From assembly GCA_039545355.1 (NCBI GenBank), contig BCJJ01000002.1, positions 31,128-95,127 of the forward strand: a stretch of 64,000 nucleotides of DNA, written 5' to 3'. Each line of letters starts with the position of its first letter. The first letter of the stretch is position 1. The notes beneath the pieces are model-generated. The model worked only from the letters and a program-made list of their open reading frames with translations. It was not told where the DNA came from and searched no databases. The stretch comes from Trichosporon coremiiforme (lineage: Eukaryota; Basidiomycota; Tremellomycetes; Trichosporonales; Trichosporonaceae). This document shows positions 10,971 to 21,024 of this stretch, piece by piece. A program made the position numbers and the translations under genes.

Positions 10971-13649
10971 TTAGAGCTGGACGGGGTTGTTGAGCTGGAC
11001 GGTTGCCTGGCCACCGTTCAGCTTGACCCAGATAATAGGGGGCTCAGAGCCGACCTGGTCGGTGCGGCCGCCGCTAGCCCCGCCTCCAGGGATGGTGACG
11101 GGCACCTCAGCGGGGCAGTTCATATCGCCAGCGGAGACGTCGACGTGTGTGATCTGGGTTCCGTCGGCATTGGTGCGGAACACGGCCGAGGGCTTGCACG
11201 CGTCGAGCGCCTGGCGGTCGAGGAAGTACTGTGCGAAGTCGTCGTGCTTCAGCGACACGATGGGCCAGTTGGTTACGCGCGCGACCTCGCCCGCCACGCT
11301 CTCGACCCACCCCATCACCATTGACATCTGGCCCGTCTTGCTCCCCACCGTGATGCTGGGCATGTCGACCAGGCGCAGGTTCGCCTGGTGGAACATGTAG
11401 GGATCGGCCTGGAGCGAGAACAGGTACGGCGTGTTGACGTCCTTCGCATTCTGCAGCAGGTCGTTGTAGTCGCCGTATCCCTTTGAGATGTCCTTCCACT
11501 CCTGCACGTCGCACTCCCACGTGTCGCAGTTGTAATAAATGCTAGTCGCCCAGCGGGGGACGATGACCAGACCGGCGTAGCCGTTGCCCTCGACGGTCGA
11601 GATGAGGGGGTGGTAAGGGGACTCGCCGTTGCGCAGGACGGGGCGCGTGTTGTCGCCGACGACGTGCGTGATGCCGTTCTCCATCCAGGCGCGGATAACG
11701 TCGCCGTTGTGCAGACCCGTGATCGCCGGAGGGATAATGCCCTGGGGCGAGAACATGCCGTCCGCAATGCCGACCTGCTTCAGCCACGCCTGGTTGAACT
11801 GGATCTCGAGAGCGGCGTCGTGCGCAGTCGCATTGTTCATTTCCTCATGCGTGAACGTGTGCGAGACGTGGAAGAACGCGTCCCGCTTGCTCGTGTCCGC
11901 GTACCACTGCGTCAGCTTGTCGCGCTGCGTGCATTGATACGACCAGGGGTATGTCGTCCACTCCTTCGGCCAGAAGTCGACACCCGTGCCGAGAGGCTTC
12001 ATGAATTCGAGCTCAGTCTCCGGCACCTCGGGGTAGTCGACCGCGTAGTCTGGCTTGCACACTCCTCCCGAGCTCGGGTCAGTCGCAGCCAGGATGTCGC
12101 CGTTACCGTTGTGGCCGAGCTCGAGGCGCACGTTCGACCCGGCGGGCAGGCGTCCGTTCAGGTCGTTCTGCCAGTTCGCGTGGCCCTCGAGGTCCTCCGG
12201 CCTGAGGCGGAACACGGACCCAGCGGGAAGGTACATGTCGGTAGCGAGCTCGACGTCGTCGATCTGGATGTTCAGGTGCGTCTTGCGCTTGCCGAGGAAG
12301 AGACCGCGCGTGAGCCAGTGGATGTGCGCATGCTGGAACGCGGCGCAGGTCGTGCTCCACTGCGGCGCCCAGGACGTGAACCACACGAACTGCTCGCGCC
12401 CGTCCGCGAAGTTGTTGATGACGGCCGCGACCGTCTCGCCGAACGTCCCGTCCGCGGCGAACTTGGCGACCGCCTTGGTCGTGGCCGTGTCGACGACCTT
12501 GGCGGGGTAGTGCCACAGGCCCTTTGCGCTGAGACCCGCGCCAGTCTTAAGGTTCGCAGTCGGGAAGTCGGACGTGTCCGTGATACTGATGTCCTGCTCG
12601 GAGCCCGTGCCGCCCGCGCCGGCGGCGTCGACCTCGGCGCCAAAGTTGGGTCCAGGATACTCATTGATACGAACCATGCGCACACTGAAGAGCACCTGGT
12701 AGTCGTGGATCTGCTTCCACTGGTCGTCGGTGATGGCACTGCGCCAGCCATCCGAGTAATCGTACGAAAGCGCGTCCATGACAATAATGCCTGAGTAGAG
12801 GCCGTGCGTCGCGCTGTCGTTCAAGGCTGGGAGAGTCACGCCTTCCTGAGGTACCAGCACGCGGTCATATGGGATACCGTAGCCCTCAAGACCGTGGAAG
12901 CCGGATTCGGCACCGTAATCGTCTTTGGCGAGGATAAGGATGTGGTTGTCGACGGTCGCGCCACCGATGCGAGACACGGTGGGCGAAGTCGCGGGGTTGG
13001 GAGGGACGACGACCGAGGGCGCGGCACTCCCCGGCGACGCGTCGGGGGTAGCCGACTGGTCCGGGACGACGGGCGTGTCGGAGGGGCGCACGGCGCCGCC
13101 GGTGCCCGAGGTCGTGGCGGACGCCTCAGGAAGCGCAGCCGACGACGAGACGGCGGACGAGGCGTCGACAGAAGTAGGGGACACGTCCGGGGAGACGGAA
13201 GCCATAACGGACGACGCTATGTCTGACGAGGGCGAGGCGGCGTTGCCAGCCGACGAGGGCAAGCCTGCGTTGCCAGCCGACGAGGGCAAACCGGCGTTGC
13301 CAGCCGACGAGGGGCTGGCAGAGGGGTCCTTGGGCGCCGCCGTCGTGGTCGTCGTCGTCGGCCTGGACGTGGCCGGCGTGGTGGGCTTCCCAGTCGTCTT
13401 GACAGGCTTCGCGGTGGTCGTGGGCTTGGCCGGAGTCTTCTTCGTGGTCGTCGCTTTATGCATGTGGCCGGGGGGGTTGGCCCAGCCATGGTCTTTGTTC
13501 TTGCCGTTACAGGGGTCACGGGGGTACTCGCGGTACGGGATGTCGTTGCGGCGCTGGTACGCGCGGTGCCCACAGGCGCCGGCATTCGCACACGCCTCCG
13601 TCACGGAGAGGACTGAGAGAGCGACTCCAAGGGCGATGGTAGCTCGCAT
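10971..13649 (-). CDS. agd3: Agd3-like galactosaminogalactan deacetylase (CE18)
   Basis: Predicted 892-residue secreted enzyme that N-deacetylates GalNAc residues of galactosaminogalactan, giving cationic galactosamine needed for adhesion. The ATG at 13649 gives the signal peptide MRATIALGVALSVLSVTEA and lies 45 bp after a TATA element. A Cys-containing segment follows (CANAGACGHRAYQRR), then about 150 residues of Thr/Ser/Pro/Ala linker with tandem PSSAGNAGL repeats, encoded by 27-bp DNA repeats near 13240-13315. The rest matches the Agd3 type, which carries a CBM87-like domain and a CE18 deacetylase domain. Landmarks are HLNIQIDDVELATDMY (about residue 465) and HVSHTFTHEEMNNA (about 595), which carry the Asp and His residues expected at the metal site. 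A. fumigatus Agd3 is shorter; the extra length is linker. The gene has no intron. Its position beside ega3, sph3 and uge3 homologues supports the assignment. Confidence 0.9.
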   Translation of the reverse strand: MRATIALGVALSVLSVTEACANAGACGHRAYQRRNDIPYREYPRDPCNGKNKDHGWANPPGHMHKATTTKKTPAKPTTTAKPVKTTGKPTTPATSRPTTTTTTAAPKDPSASPSSAGNAGLPSSAGNAGLPSSAGNAASPSSDIASSVMASVSPDVSPTSVDASSAVSSSAALPEASATTSGTGGAVRPSDTPVVPDQSATPDASPGSAAPSVVVPPNPATSPTVSRIGGATVDNHILILAKDDYGAESGFHGLEGYGIPYDRVLVPQEGVTLPALNDSATHGLYSGIIVMDALSYDYSDGWRSAITDDQWKQIHDYQVLFSVRMVRINEYPGPNFGAEVDAAGAGGTGSEQDISITDTSDFPTANLKTGAGLSAKGLWHYPAKVVDTATTKAVAKFAADGTFGETVAAVINNFADGREQFVWFTSWAPQWSTTCAAFQHAHIHWLTRGLFLGKRKTHLNIQIDDVELATDMYLPAGSVFRLRPEDLEGHANWQNDLNGRLPAGSNVRLELGHNGNGDILAATDPSSGGVCKPDYAVDYPEVPETELEFMKPLGTGVDFWPKEWTTYPWSYQCTQRDKLTQWYADTSKRDAFFHVSHTFTHEEMNNATAHDAALEIQFNQAWLKQVGIADGMFSPQGIIPPAITGLHNGDVIRAWMENGITHVVGDNTRPVLRNGESPYHPLISTVEGNGYAGLVIVPRWATSIYYNCDTWECDVQEWKDISKGYGDYNDLLQNAKDVNTPYLFSLQADPYMFHQANLRLVDMPSITVGSKTGQMSMVMGWVESVAGEVARVTNWPIVSLKHDDFAQYFLDRQALDACKPSAVFRTNADGTQITHVDVSAGDMNCPAEVPVTIPGGGASGGRTDQVGSEPPIIWVKLNGGQATVQLNNPVQL

Positions 13650-13693
13650 GTTACCTTTGTTGTTGCTGGGGGAGATGACACGCCGTCGCTGCC

Positions 13694-13700
13694 TATATAT
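13694..13700 (-). promoter_or_regulatory. TATA element of agd3
   Basis: TATATA on the minus strand, about 45 bp upstream of the chosen ATG at 13649. It argues against the longer frame that starts at 13877. Confidence 0.55.
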
Positions 13701-16202
13701 CGCGCTGAGAGGCTGGCTAGAGCTTGTTTGTCCGTCCGAGCTTCCAGGAATAGAATGAAGCTCAATCGGCGTTGCGCGTCGCAGAGACACAGGACATAAG
13801 ACACCCGCTGCGCAGAGACACAGGACATAAGACACCCGCTGCCGCTGTTTCCCAGAGTCCCAAGCCCCCCAGATCACGGCCGGAATCCGGTCACGTCAAG
13901 GAGAAACGCGCTACGGCGACAGTGAGTGCAGCGAGCCGTCTGCGAGCCGTCTCCGGTGGAGGAGGAACCCGGTGCGAGACAGCGCGCGCGCGCGTACTCT
14001 TTGAGACGATTCAGGCAGACCCAGGGGGCCGAAGCCTCCCGGGAACACGGTACGGCCCTGAGCCGGGCCTGGCATGGCTGAAAAGAAAAAGCAGGGTGTT
14101 TAGTGTTACGGGAGACGCAGGTACGACAAGTGACTCGCCCGTGAACGCCGCTTCCGTTTTCGCAATGCTCGCAAAGCATCCGAGAATCCAAGTCTGTGTA
14201 ACGTCAGCTACGGCAAGAGGATCCAATTGACGGGGGCATACAACATTGCCTGCAAATCCCAATACATGTGCAAGTGGACGGTAAGCGATCAAGATCAGCC
14301 GAATTAGCGCTGCTCGCTCGGAGACCGATTAGTACATGCACGCAGGGCGCCTATGTTACGATTGTATGCATGCATCTGGGCCTCTGGGTAGGATGGGAGT
14401 TGAGGCGGTATTCGGGTAGCAGCAGTGCAGTTTGAATCAAAGCGAAAAGCCTAATCGGCCCGAGTCTTGTGGTCTCGACCGACCGTGACAGTGGGCGGGA
14501 GAGGTACCCAAGTGTTCCGCTAGAATGCTAGAATGAGTGGCCGGGCGTAGGACGGGGCTGGTCATTCCGCGTCAGTGGGCTAGATGCAGTAGCCTAGCCA
14601 GGTTTCACAGCCTTTTGTCTTTCAAGTCGGCACCGAAGAACGCTTGTTGTGAAAAAGAGGGACGACGTTGGCCCAAAGCGAACGGAGCAGAGAATGGAGG
14701 TATGGAGATGGCCGACGATCACCTTTGTGGAAGTGGCTCAAGTGGCTCAAGTGTCTCACGTCATCGGGTGTGGGAGTAACCCTGTCTCAGAAAATGGGTC
14801 TCAGGCAATGGCTTACGCCTCACACTCAGCGCCTACCGTCCGCTACCGAGCTACCGAAGCCTGGAACCTAATGAAGAAGAGATGCGCAAAGCCACGAATG
14901 CGCTCGGGTCACATGCATGATGGAGCCCCAACCAGAAGGTCGACCGCAGAGCCCACTTACTGAACCCCCTGCACACCCCTGTCGTTTCCTGACAAAGCCC
15001 CTAAGCCTGGATCGATCTGAGGTGCACGTCCACCACAGTCAGGAACCACAACCCAGGACGACCTCCCTCTCCTGCTTACTTTCCCACCTCGCCCAAGCCA
15101 AGTGTGCCCAAGAGCGTACCCGCATCGTCTTGCACTAGGCGTCCCATGGACTGACTGACTCATGTTCGTGCAAGTGCAACTCCGGACCGCTGCAGCGGCT
15201 TCTGCAGAGTTCTGTACTAGTGGGAGCCAGCCCGCCATTCACAGCCAGCCAAGTGCCAAGTATAGCCTCCTCTTGTCCCCCAACAGTGCGGGCTGTGCAT
15301 TCAGACATCTCTGCCGGCTCCGCGAGCGCCTTGAACGAAGCCTTCTTCATCAAGCTCGACCTCGTCCTTGACCTCGTCCTCGTCTCTCGACAGGTTCGCT
15401 CTCCCACCTCAACTTGCTTGCAACTCACTCTCTTCATCGATACAGACAGACGCGACGCATGCCAAGCACTGCGTCGTGACATCTGCAACCGACGTACATG
15501 CAATACGCCCGCGCTCGACAAACACGCCTAGCCTGGGCCCAGTCCAACCGACCAGAGTCGTAACACAACCAAGATGGGCACCGCACTCATCCAGTTCATC
15601 CCGTCCGACGGGCCGGACTCCAACTCGTACCAGAAGGATGGCACACGAAGCAGTGAGTAATAGCTTTCCCTGCCTTACGAGAGGACCTCAGAAAGTCCTC
15701 AAGTCCACCAACCTCCCGTGCACGACCTCGGTTTCCTACCGAGTGACGAGTGACCATCCATACATCCATCCATCTATCCATCCAATCCATCCATGGCCAA
15801 GCATCCAGGTCCACCGACCGGTCCAGCCGGGTGACGTCGTGTTTTTAAGCTTTCACCACCGCTGTCACTTTTCACCTTTTTGCTGCTTGCAGCATGATCG
15901 GGTTCGCGATCGCGATGCGGCCTGCGACGCGTCGAACGTCCTTGCATGCGATCATACATAATGCCCATGTCCATGCATCCATCCCTTGTCTCTCATCCCT
16001 ATCCCCCCCCTTTCCCCCTTCCCCCTTCCCGCTTCTTCATCTTCCCTTCTTTGTAGTTTCGTTTGTAGTCTCTTGAAGGCGCTCCGTCTAGCCGCCGCAT
16101 CCACTCCTTTCATCCCCACATTCTTTAACCTAGACTTACCGGACAGAGTCCGATCTCGAGTCAAACACTACGAAACGACAGCGCTGGCCGTTGTGGAAGA
16201 AA
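13701..16202. other. divergent intergenic region agd3/ega3
   Basis: 2.5 kb between divergent agd3 and ega3. A short ATG frame at 15573-15650 (MGTALIQFIPSDGPDSNSYQ) ends at a GTGAGT donor and could be an orphan or alternative first exon; no partner exon was identified. CCAT-type simple repeats lie at about 15752-15795 and pyrimidine-rich tracts at 15990-16060, just before ega3. Two copies of a CAGAGACACAGGACATAAGACACCC-like element, 31 bp apart, lie near 13783-13838. Confidence 0.4.
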
Positions 16203-17126
16203 ATGGTCATCCTCGGATTCCTCCTCGTCCTCATCCTCCCCTTGGCGGTTGGCATCCCCGTCGGGATATGTACCCGGAAGGGGCACTCCTCCGCCTCCGC
16301 TTCGGCCTCTGCCTCTGCCTCTGCTTCTGCTTCTGCCACCGCCTCCGCCTCCGCTTCCACCCCTACAGCGATCTGGCAGCCCTCCGTCGGCGCCTCGTGG
16401 CAGATCGTGCTCAGCGAGCAAGTGCCCATTGTGAACGGCAAGCCCACGCCCAACGTAGACGTCTACGACGTGGACCTGTTCGATGTCGAGGCTTCTACGA
16501 TCTCGGCCCTGCACGCCGCGGGCAAGAAGGTCATCTGCTACTTCTCCGCGGGTTCGTTCGAGGACTGGCGCCCCGACGCCAAGGACTGGGACCAGGCCGA
16601 CCTCGGCAACGACCTGAAGGGGTGGAAGGGGGAGAAGTGGGTCAAGACGGGCTCTGCCAAGGTCCGGTCCATCATGGCCACGCGCCTCCAGATGGCGGCG
16701 GACAAGGGCTGCGACGCCGTCGACCCGGACAACGTCGACGCGTACAACAACGAGAACGGCCTCGGCCTGACCGAGTCGGACGCGACCGACTACGTCAAGT
16801 TCCTCGCGCAAGAGGCCGGCAAGCACAACATGGCTTGCGGGCTGAAGAACGCGGCCGCGATCGTGCCTAGTGTCTCTGGCTCGGTCCAGTTCTCAGTCGT
16901 CGAGCAGTGCGCAGAGTACGGCGAGTGCAGGCAGTACCAGGTCATGATTCAGGAGAAGAAGCCAGTCTTCTCCATCGAGTACCCGTCCCAGGCGGGCACC
17001 GAGATGCCCTCGGACGCCCTCGCCGCCCAGTGCAATGCGGACGGCAGCCAGGGATTCTCCATGGTCATGAAGAAGATGGCGCTCGACCAGTGGGTTGAGC
17101 CCTGCGAGCCGACTTTTGACGCGTAG
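16203..17126 (+). CDS. ega3: Ega3-like GH114 endo-alpha-1,4-galactosaminidase
   Basis: Predicted 307-residue membrane-anchored glycoside hydrolase that cleaves alpha-1,4-galactosamine stretches in galactosaminogalactan. The N-terminus (MVILGFLLVLILPLAVGIPVG) is a signal anchor, as in A. fumigatus Ega3. A Ser-Ala dipeptide spacer (about residues 28-50, from a GCCTCT-type hexanucleotide repeat) follows, then a GH114 TIM barrel. It contains VDVYDVDLFDV, KVICYFSAGSFEDWRPD and DAVDPDNVDAYNNENG, with acidic residues at the strand ends expected for catalysis. The first ATG in the frame is 16203; the longer frame begins at TTG and is not used. No intron. It is convergent with the sph3-like gene, 572 bp away. 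Confidence 0.9.
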   Translation: MVILGFLLVLILPLAVGIPVGICTRKGHSSASASASASASASASATASASASTPTAIWQPSVGASWQIVLSEQVPIVNGKPTPNVDVYDVDLFDVEASTISALHAAGKKVICYFSAGSFEDWRPDAKDWDQADLGNDLKGWKGEKWVKTGSAKVRSIMATRLQMAADKGCDAVDPDNVDAYNNENGLGLTESDATDYVKFLAQEAGKHNMACGLKNAAAIVPSVSGSVQFSVVEQCAEYGECRQYQVMIQEKKPVFSIEYPSQAGTEMPSDALAAQCNADGSQGFSMVMKKMALDQWVEPCEPTFDA

Positions 17127-17698
17127 GCGTTGCGTCTCCATAGTCTCCATAGTTTATGGGGCGCGCGGCTGGTTCCGCGCTCCACTCGACTCGACTCGAC
17201 TCGACTCGACTGCGTCCAAGCGGACTCATGTTTTCACCAGTATGCATACTACGCTCTTTACGCAATGTTCTTGTCCCAGCTTGAATCCGTCCGTGCACTT
17301 TTATCAGGGCTGCGCAGCTCTGGCGGTGGTGTCTTATCAATGGCAGGCAGCGTAGGAGTCTATCGCTCCGAGTCTAAATAAAGCATCGTCAGGGTTTCCA
17401 TGTTATCTACAGTACAGCATCATCTCACCTCATCTCCGTGTCGGCCTGTGCTGCGATGAAACAACGTCGATCCGTTCCCCAGCACAGCCTCCGTCCCAGA
17501 CCATCGGAACCTATGCACAGCATTCCGGTCGTGTCAGCCTCGGTGATCGTCCCGTCGGAGTCGCATATCTTGCATATCTTGGTGCCTCGCGCGCAGTCCG
17601 CAGTGTCGATCCTCTCGCCACTCAGCGACGAGCGCAGCTTTAACCTAGAACCCAGCGCGGTTCGCAACTCGCAGCAAGCTGCTCGTTGCTCGCTCGGC
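17127..17698. other. intergenic, convergent ega3/sph3 ends
   Basis: Holds a GACTC pentanucleotide repeat near 17185-17210 and an AATAAA at 17377. No gene was recognised. Confidence 0.4.
17377..17382 (+). terminator. possible polyadenylation signal of ega3
   Basis: AATAAA 251 bp after the ega3 stop, between two convergent genes. Fungal 3' ends are loosely specified, so this is tentative. Confidence 0.3.
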
Positions 17699-18793
17699 TT
17701 AGAACCGCGTGCTCCGCGCCTGTGTCTGCGTCTTTGTCAAGCGCTCCGCGACCGTGTCCCAGGTCTTCGGGAAGTGGGAGTACCCCCCAACCTGCTCGGT
17801 GAGGAACACGCCGCCGAAGTCGAGCTGCGTGATCTGGTCCGTGACGGCTATGGCGGCCTTCGCTACGCCTCCTGCGTGGGTTCCATCGAGCTCTGCACTA
17901 TGATTGCGCGCGTGGCCTTTGCGGATGGGAGACGTCGGAGAAGTCGGAGAGGCGGAGGTGCAGTCGGTGGGCGAGGAGGGCTGCTCGAGCCCCTCAAGCT
18001 GCCCGAAGGAGTGCACCATCGCGACACACTTTGACCGCAGGTTGTACGGGATCTGGACCAGCCCCTTGCGGAGGAAGTAGGCGTACCATTCCTTATGGCT
18101 CTGCTCGAAGACGACGGCGAGGTCGCAGTCCTCGAGATACCCCTGATCCACGACCACGCCGGGGTTGTAGCACACCAAGCCTGGCTGGCCCATCTCCTCC
18201 TCGAACGTCTTGCGGATGTACGCTGCCAGGTTGGCCATGTACGGCCGGTGGCAGGGATCCCACGGCGCCTCGTCTATGAATATCCCGCTCACGCTGAAAC
18301 GGCCCTGTGACTCGGCGGCCCAGCACGCATACGCGTCAATGTCGGACTCGATCTCGGGCGAGTCCCGCTTGCACCACACGCAGTGCACGTACCCGAGGAG
18401 CGTTATGTTGGGGATCGCGCAGAGCTCCGCCAAAGCAGACTGGTAGCATGCGTCCGGGAGGACAGTGTTGCCTGGTCCATTGTTGGGGTTCACGATGGCG
18501 ACGAAGGGCACGAGCGGGTTCGCCTTGGCGGTTCGGATGAGGGGGCCCCAGGCGCCAGGGGAGGGATAGATGTATAGGGGAATGACAATTGCAGTAGGCG
18601 CCATGGCGGAGCGGATGCCGGGGTGGCGTCGGTGCGGAGTGAGTGAGGCCGAAGTCGTCGGAGGAGTAGGAGCAGGTGACTGTCCGGCGTGACGTTTGGT
18701 CGAACGAGGACTAGGTGGACAGTCTCGGTGGAGGTTCTCAGACTTGAACTTTCGTGAAGAGGTGAAGTCGAGGTTGAGGCGGCCCAACTTCAT
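17699..18793 (-). CDS. sph3: Sph3-like GH135 (spherulin-4 family) hydrolase
   Basis: Predicted glycoside hydrolase of the spherulin-4 family, which in A. fumigatus degrades galactosaminogalactan and is required for its production. The domain starts at AIVIPLYIYPSPGAWGPL and includes PFVAIVNPNNGPG, LLGYVHCVW, GIFIDEAPWD (acidic active-site pair), VCYNPGV and CDLAVVFEQS. The frame from 18793 codes 364 residues. A second ATG at 18604 (MAPTAIVIPL) would give 301. Neither start provides a signal peptide or membrane anchor, unlike the A. fumigatus protein, unless an upstream exon was missed. A Ser/Thr/Pro-rich insert (SPTDCTSASPTSPTSPIRKG) interrupts the barrel near its C-terminal end. No intron is visible. 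The start is uncertain; the family is clear. Confidence 0.85.
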   Translation of the reverse strand: MKLGRLNLDFTSSRKFKSENLHRDCPPSPRSTKRHAGQSPAPTPPTTSASLTPHRRHPGIRSAMAPTAIVIPLYIYPSPGAWGPLIRTAKANPLVPFVAIVNPNNGPGNTVLPDACYQSALAELCAIPNITLLGYVHCVWCKRDSPEIESDIDAYACWAAESQGRFSVSGIFIDEAPWDPCHRPYMANLAAYIRKTFEEEMGQPGLVCYNPGVVVDQGYLEDCDLAVVFEQSHKEWYAYFLRKGLVQIPYNLRSKCVAMVHSFGQLEGLEQPSSPTDCTSASPTSPTSPIRKGHARNHSAELDGTHAGGVAKAAIAVTDQITQLDFGGVFLTEQVGGYSHFPKTWDTVAERLTKTQTQARSTRF

Positions 18794-19589
18794 TGTGGAC
18801 GTGGACTCTGGCGAATCCGATGCAAACGGCGATATGGGGGCAGGAACGGTGGGAAGTCACCTCGTGCACAGTGCACGTTTGCTGCGGGTGCGTCTGCTGG
18901 CGGAGTACGTGCGGTAGCGGAGGCGAGGCTGCCGCGGACGGCGGCGGGCGGTAAGGACGGTAGGCGGACCGAGGATGACGGTCAGCGAAGAGAGAGAGCA
19001 AAGGACCAGAGGACAGGGCCACTGTTTCAGGCGTATGCGGACACTCTATGCGTGCACGCTTCGCACGACCACAGCAGGTGAAGGGTTAGGAGGCGTGGGT
19101 TGTTCCTGGTCTTTCCTGGCCTTCTGACCTAGTGCTGAGCCTGTTGCGGAGGGCGAGCCTTTCTGGGGGTGTCGTGGTCGTGATCGTGGCCGTGGTTGGG
19201 TCGGGGTCTGCAGTGTGCCAACGTGCTTTGGTGGAGAAGACTTGCCTTGCTGGAAGGCGCAGATGACTAAGCTGTGTGGGAAGGTTGGCTCCAAGTTGGG
19301 AGAGTGCAATGAGATGCGATGCTCACGCAAGGTCACCGATCGGTGTGGGTGAAGGTCGAGAGGTCTCGATGTTGCGAATGTTGCGTGATGCGGTGCGCTG
19401 GTAACATTAACGTTGAGGTTCAGGGGACGACAGGGGGCGGGGACCGAAACCGAGCCCGAGTGTGGGGAGAGTGAGTGTGGATCAGTGGAGTGGATCAGTG
19501 GATGCACCCACTTGAATCGCGATCTGATCTGTGGTGCCCGGTGCCCCCCCGGCCTAGCCTGCGGGCTGTTCGGCAGCCACAGCCAGCGC

Positions 19590-19660
19590 TCCCAAGCCCC
19601 TCCCTCCCAAGCCCCTCTCTCCCAAGCCCCTCTCTCCCAAGCCCCTCTCTCCCAAGCCCT
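19590..19660. repeat. 15-bp tandem repeat
   Basis: About five units of CCCAAGCCCCTCTCT with small variations. In the reverse frame it reads as repeats of WERGA. Confidence 0.8.
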
Positions 19661-20029
19661 CCCTAAGCTCTCGTTGATGCCGTGACGCGTTGCTCGCATT
19701 CTTGTGCCTGGACCTGAACCACCAGGGTAATCAGGATTAGGGTTTGGCTGAAACCTTTTTACGGTCAAGCTGACAATTACTGGGCCTCGATTGAGACCCG
19801 CGTCCCGTCGTGCCTGTTTTTGTTTCCTTGTAAGAGTCCTCGGTACACAGAACCTGCGATCACTATTTCGACCAGTATTTCGGTTCCTATGCTCGCTCGT
19901 ACACCGCTCCCAACTGCTCCCGGCTCACCCCTCATCTTCTTTGGTACCGAGTCAGAGCGGATTCAGCTGTATTCTGTAGAGACCCGACATGGCGCTCCTC
20001 GATGCTGTCATTCTCGTTTGGTCGAAAGA

Positions 20030-20198
20030 GGGGGGGGGNNNNNNNNNNNNNNNNNNNNNNNNNNNNNNGGGGGGGGGGGCATAAGAGTCTATCGATCTGA
20101 CTCGCGCTCAGGAGCGACTTCAGGAAAGAGGGGGGGGGGGGGGGGGGCATAAGAGTCTATCGATCTGACTCGCGCTCAGGAGCGACTTCAGGAAAGAC
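20030..20198. repeat. 68-bp poly-G-containing tandem repeat spanning an assembly gap
   Basis: Copies starting CATAAGAGTCTATCG at 20080 and 20148, each preceded by a run of G. 30 Ns lie at 20039-20068, also between G-runs. The true copy number is unknown. Confidence 0.75.
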
Positions 20199-20956
20199 TA
20201 GACTGGCGCGGAAACACATCATCCATTTTGCTTCCCAACTCGGTGGATCTGCGACGCCGTCGTCGTCGTCGTCGTCGCGTTCAGGACATTGGTAGCGCGC
20301 GGTTTCATGAGCCGTTCTGTCATTCTGCCTGAAGTAAGCTGAGGCAAGCAAGCGCACAGCGCACAGCGCACGGCGCTGGACCACTGTGCGTGCGTCTCAA
20401 GTCGCCGAGCTAGTGGGTTCCCCCTCTGACGCAGTCCCTTGCAGCCACTCCTCCCACCTCCCAGAGGGCAGGTACGCAGCCTGCTCGGGACGAGATCGGG
20501 CAGCCTGGACCAGCGGGTCAAGGTCCCATGTCTTACCCAAGACGCGCCAGGTGGCAGGTGGCAGATGCCAGGTACCTAGGACCAGAGCGCGCGCCAGGAA
20601 TGCAGACACTGTAAACTCTGTATCTCGCCAGAGAGTCGGGTCATGGTTGTGTCGCTCTTGGTTGGTTGGTCGGCATCTTTGCCTTACGTCTTAGTAAGTA
20701 GGCGCAGCGCAGTGCAGGCGGCGAGGGCGAGGAGCACCCGCCCCGGCCTCCGCCAGTCTCGGTCCTCACGCCCCGCTGAGGGCCGCCGAGTTGACCGGGT
20801 CGTCGACACCGACTCCCGGACATCCCGCCTCTCGAAAGTCTGGATGAGAGCTCCAACCTTGCGACCAAAATGAGGAAGGGAACGTCTCTTCCCGCGCATC
20901 ACCAGGACTTACCTGTTCTTCGCGCGCTGGGTCCCAAGGTCGTTGCGTTTCAGCGT

Positions 20957-20962
20957 TATAAA
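20957..20962 (+). promoter_or_regulatory. TATA box of uge3
   Basis: TATAAA 68 bp upstream of the ATG at 21025. Confidence 0.6.
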
Positions 20963-21024
20963 CGAGGCTGCATCGCCTTTCCCTTCCCCAACCGCAACCA
21001 GCCTAGGACAAGACAGACTCTATC

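Larger units (their letters stand above)
18794..20956. other. divergent intergenic region sph3/uge3, with tandem repeats and a gap
   Basis: 2.2 kb. A minus-strand frame at 19046-19768 is low-complexity and partly made by a 15-bp tandem repeat, so it is not called. A poly-G repeat with an assembly gap lies at about 20030-20198. No gene was recognised. Confidence 0.4.

Noticed and set aside
11610..12794. 394-residue plus-strand frame opposite agd3
   Set aside because: Antisense shadow with no family features; the minus frame is continuous and matches CE18.
15573..15651. Candidate first exon MGTALIQFIPSDG... before ega3
   Set aside because: It has a good donor, but I could not find a downstream exon that continues a recognisable protein; ega3 has its own complete start.
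19046..19768. 240-residue minus-strand frame
   Set aside because: Low complexity, partly generated by the 15-bp tandem repeat; no start context or homology.
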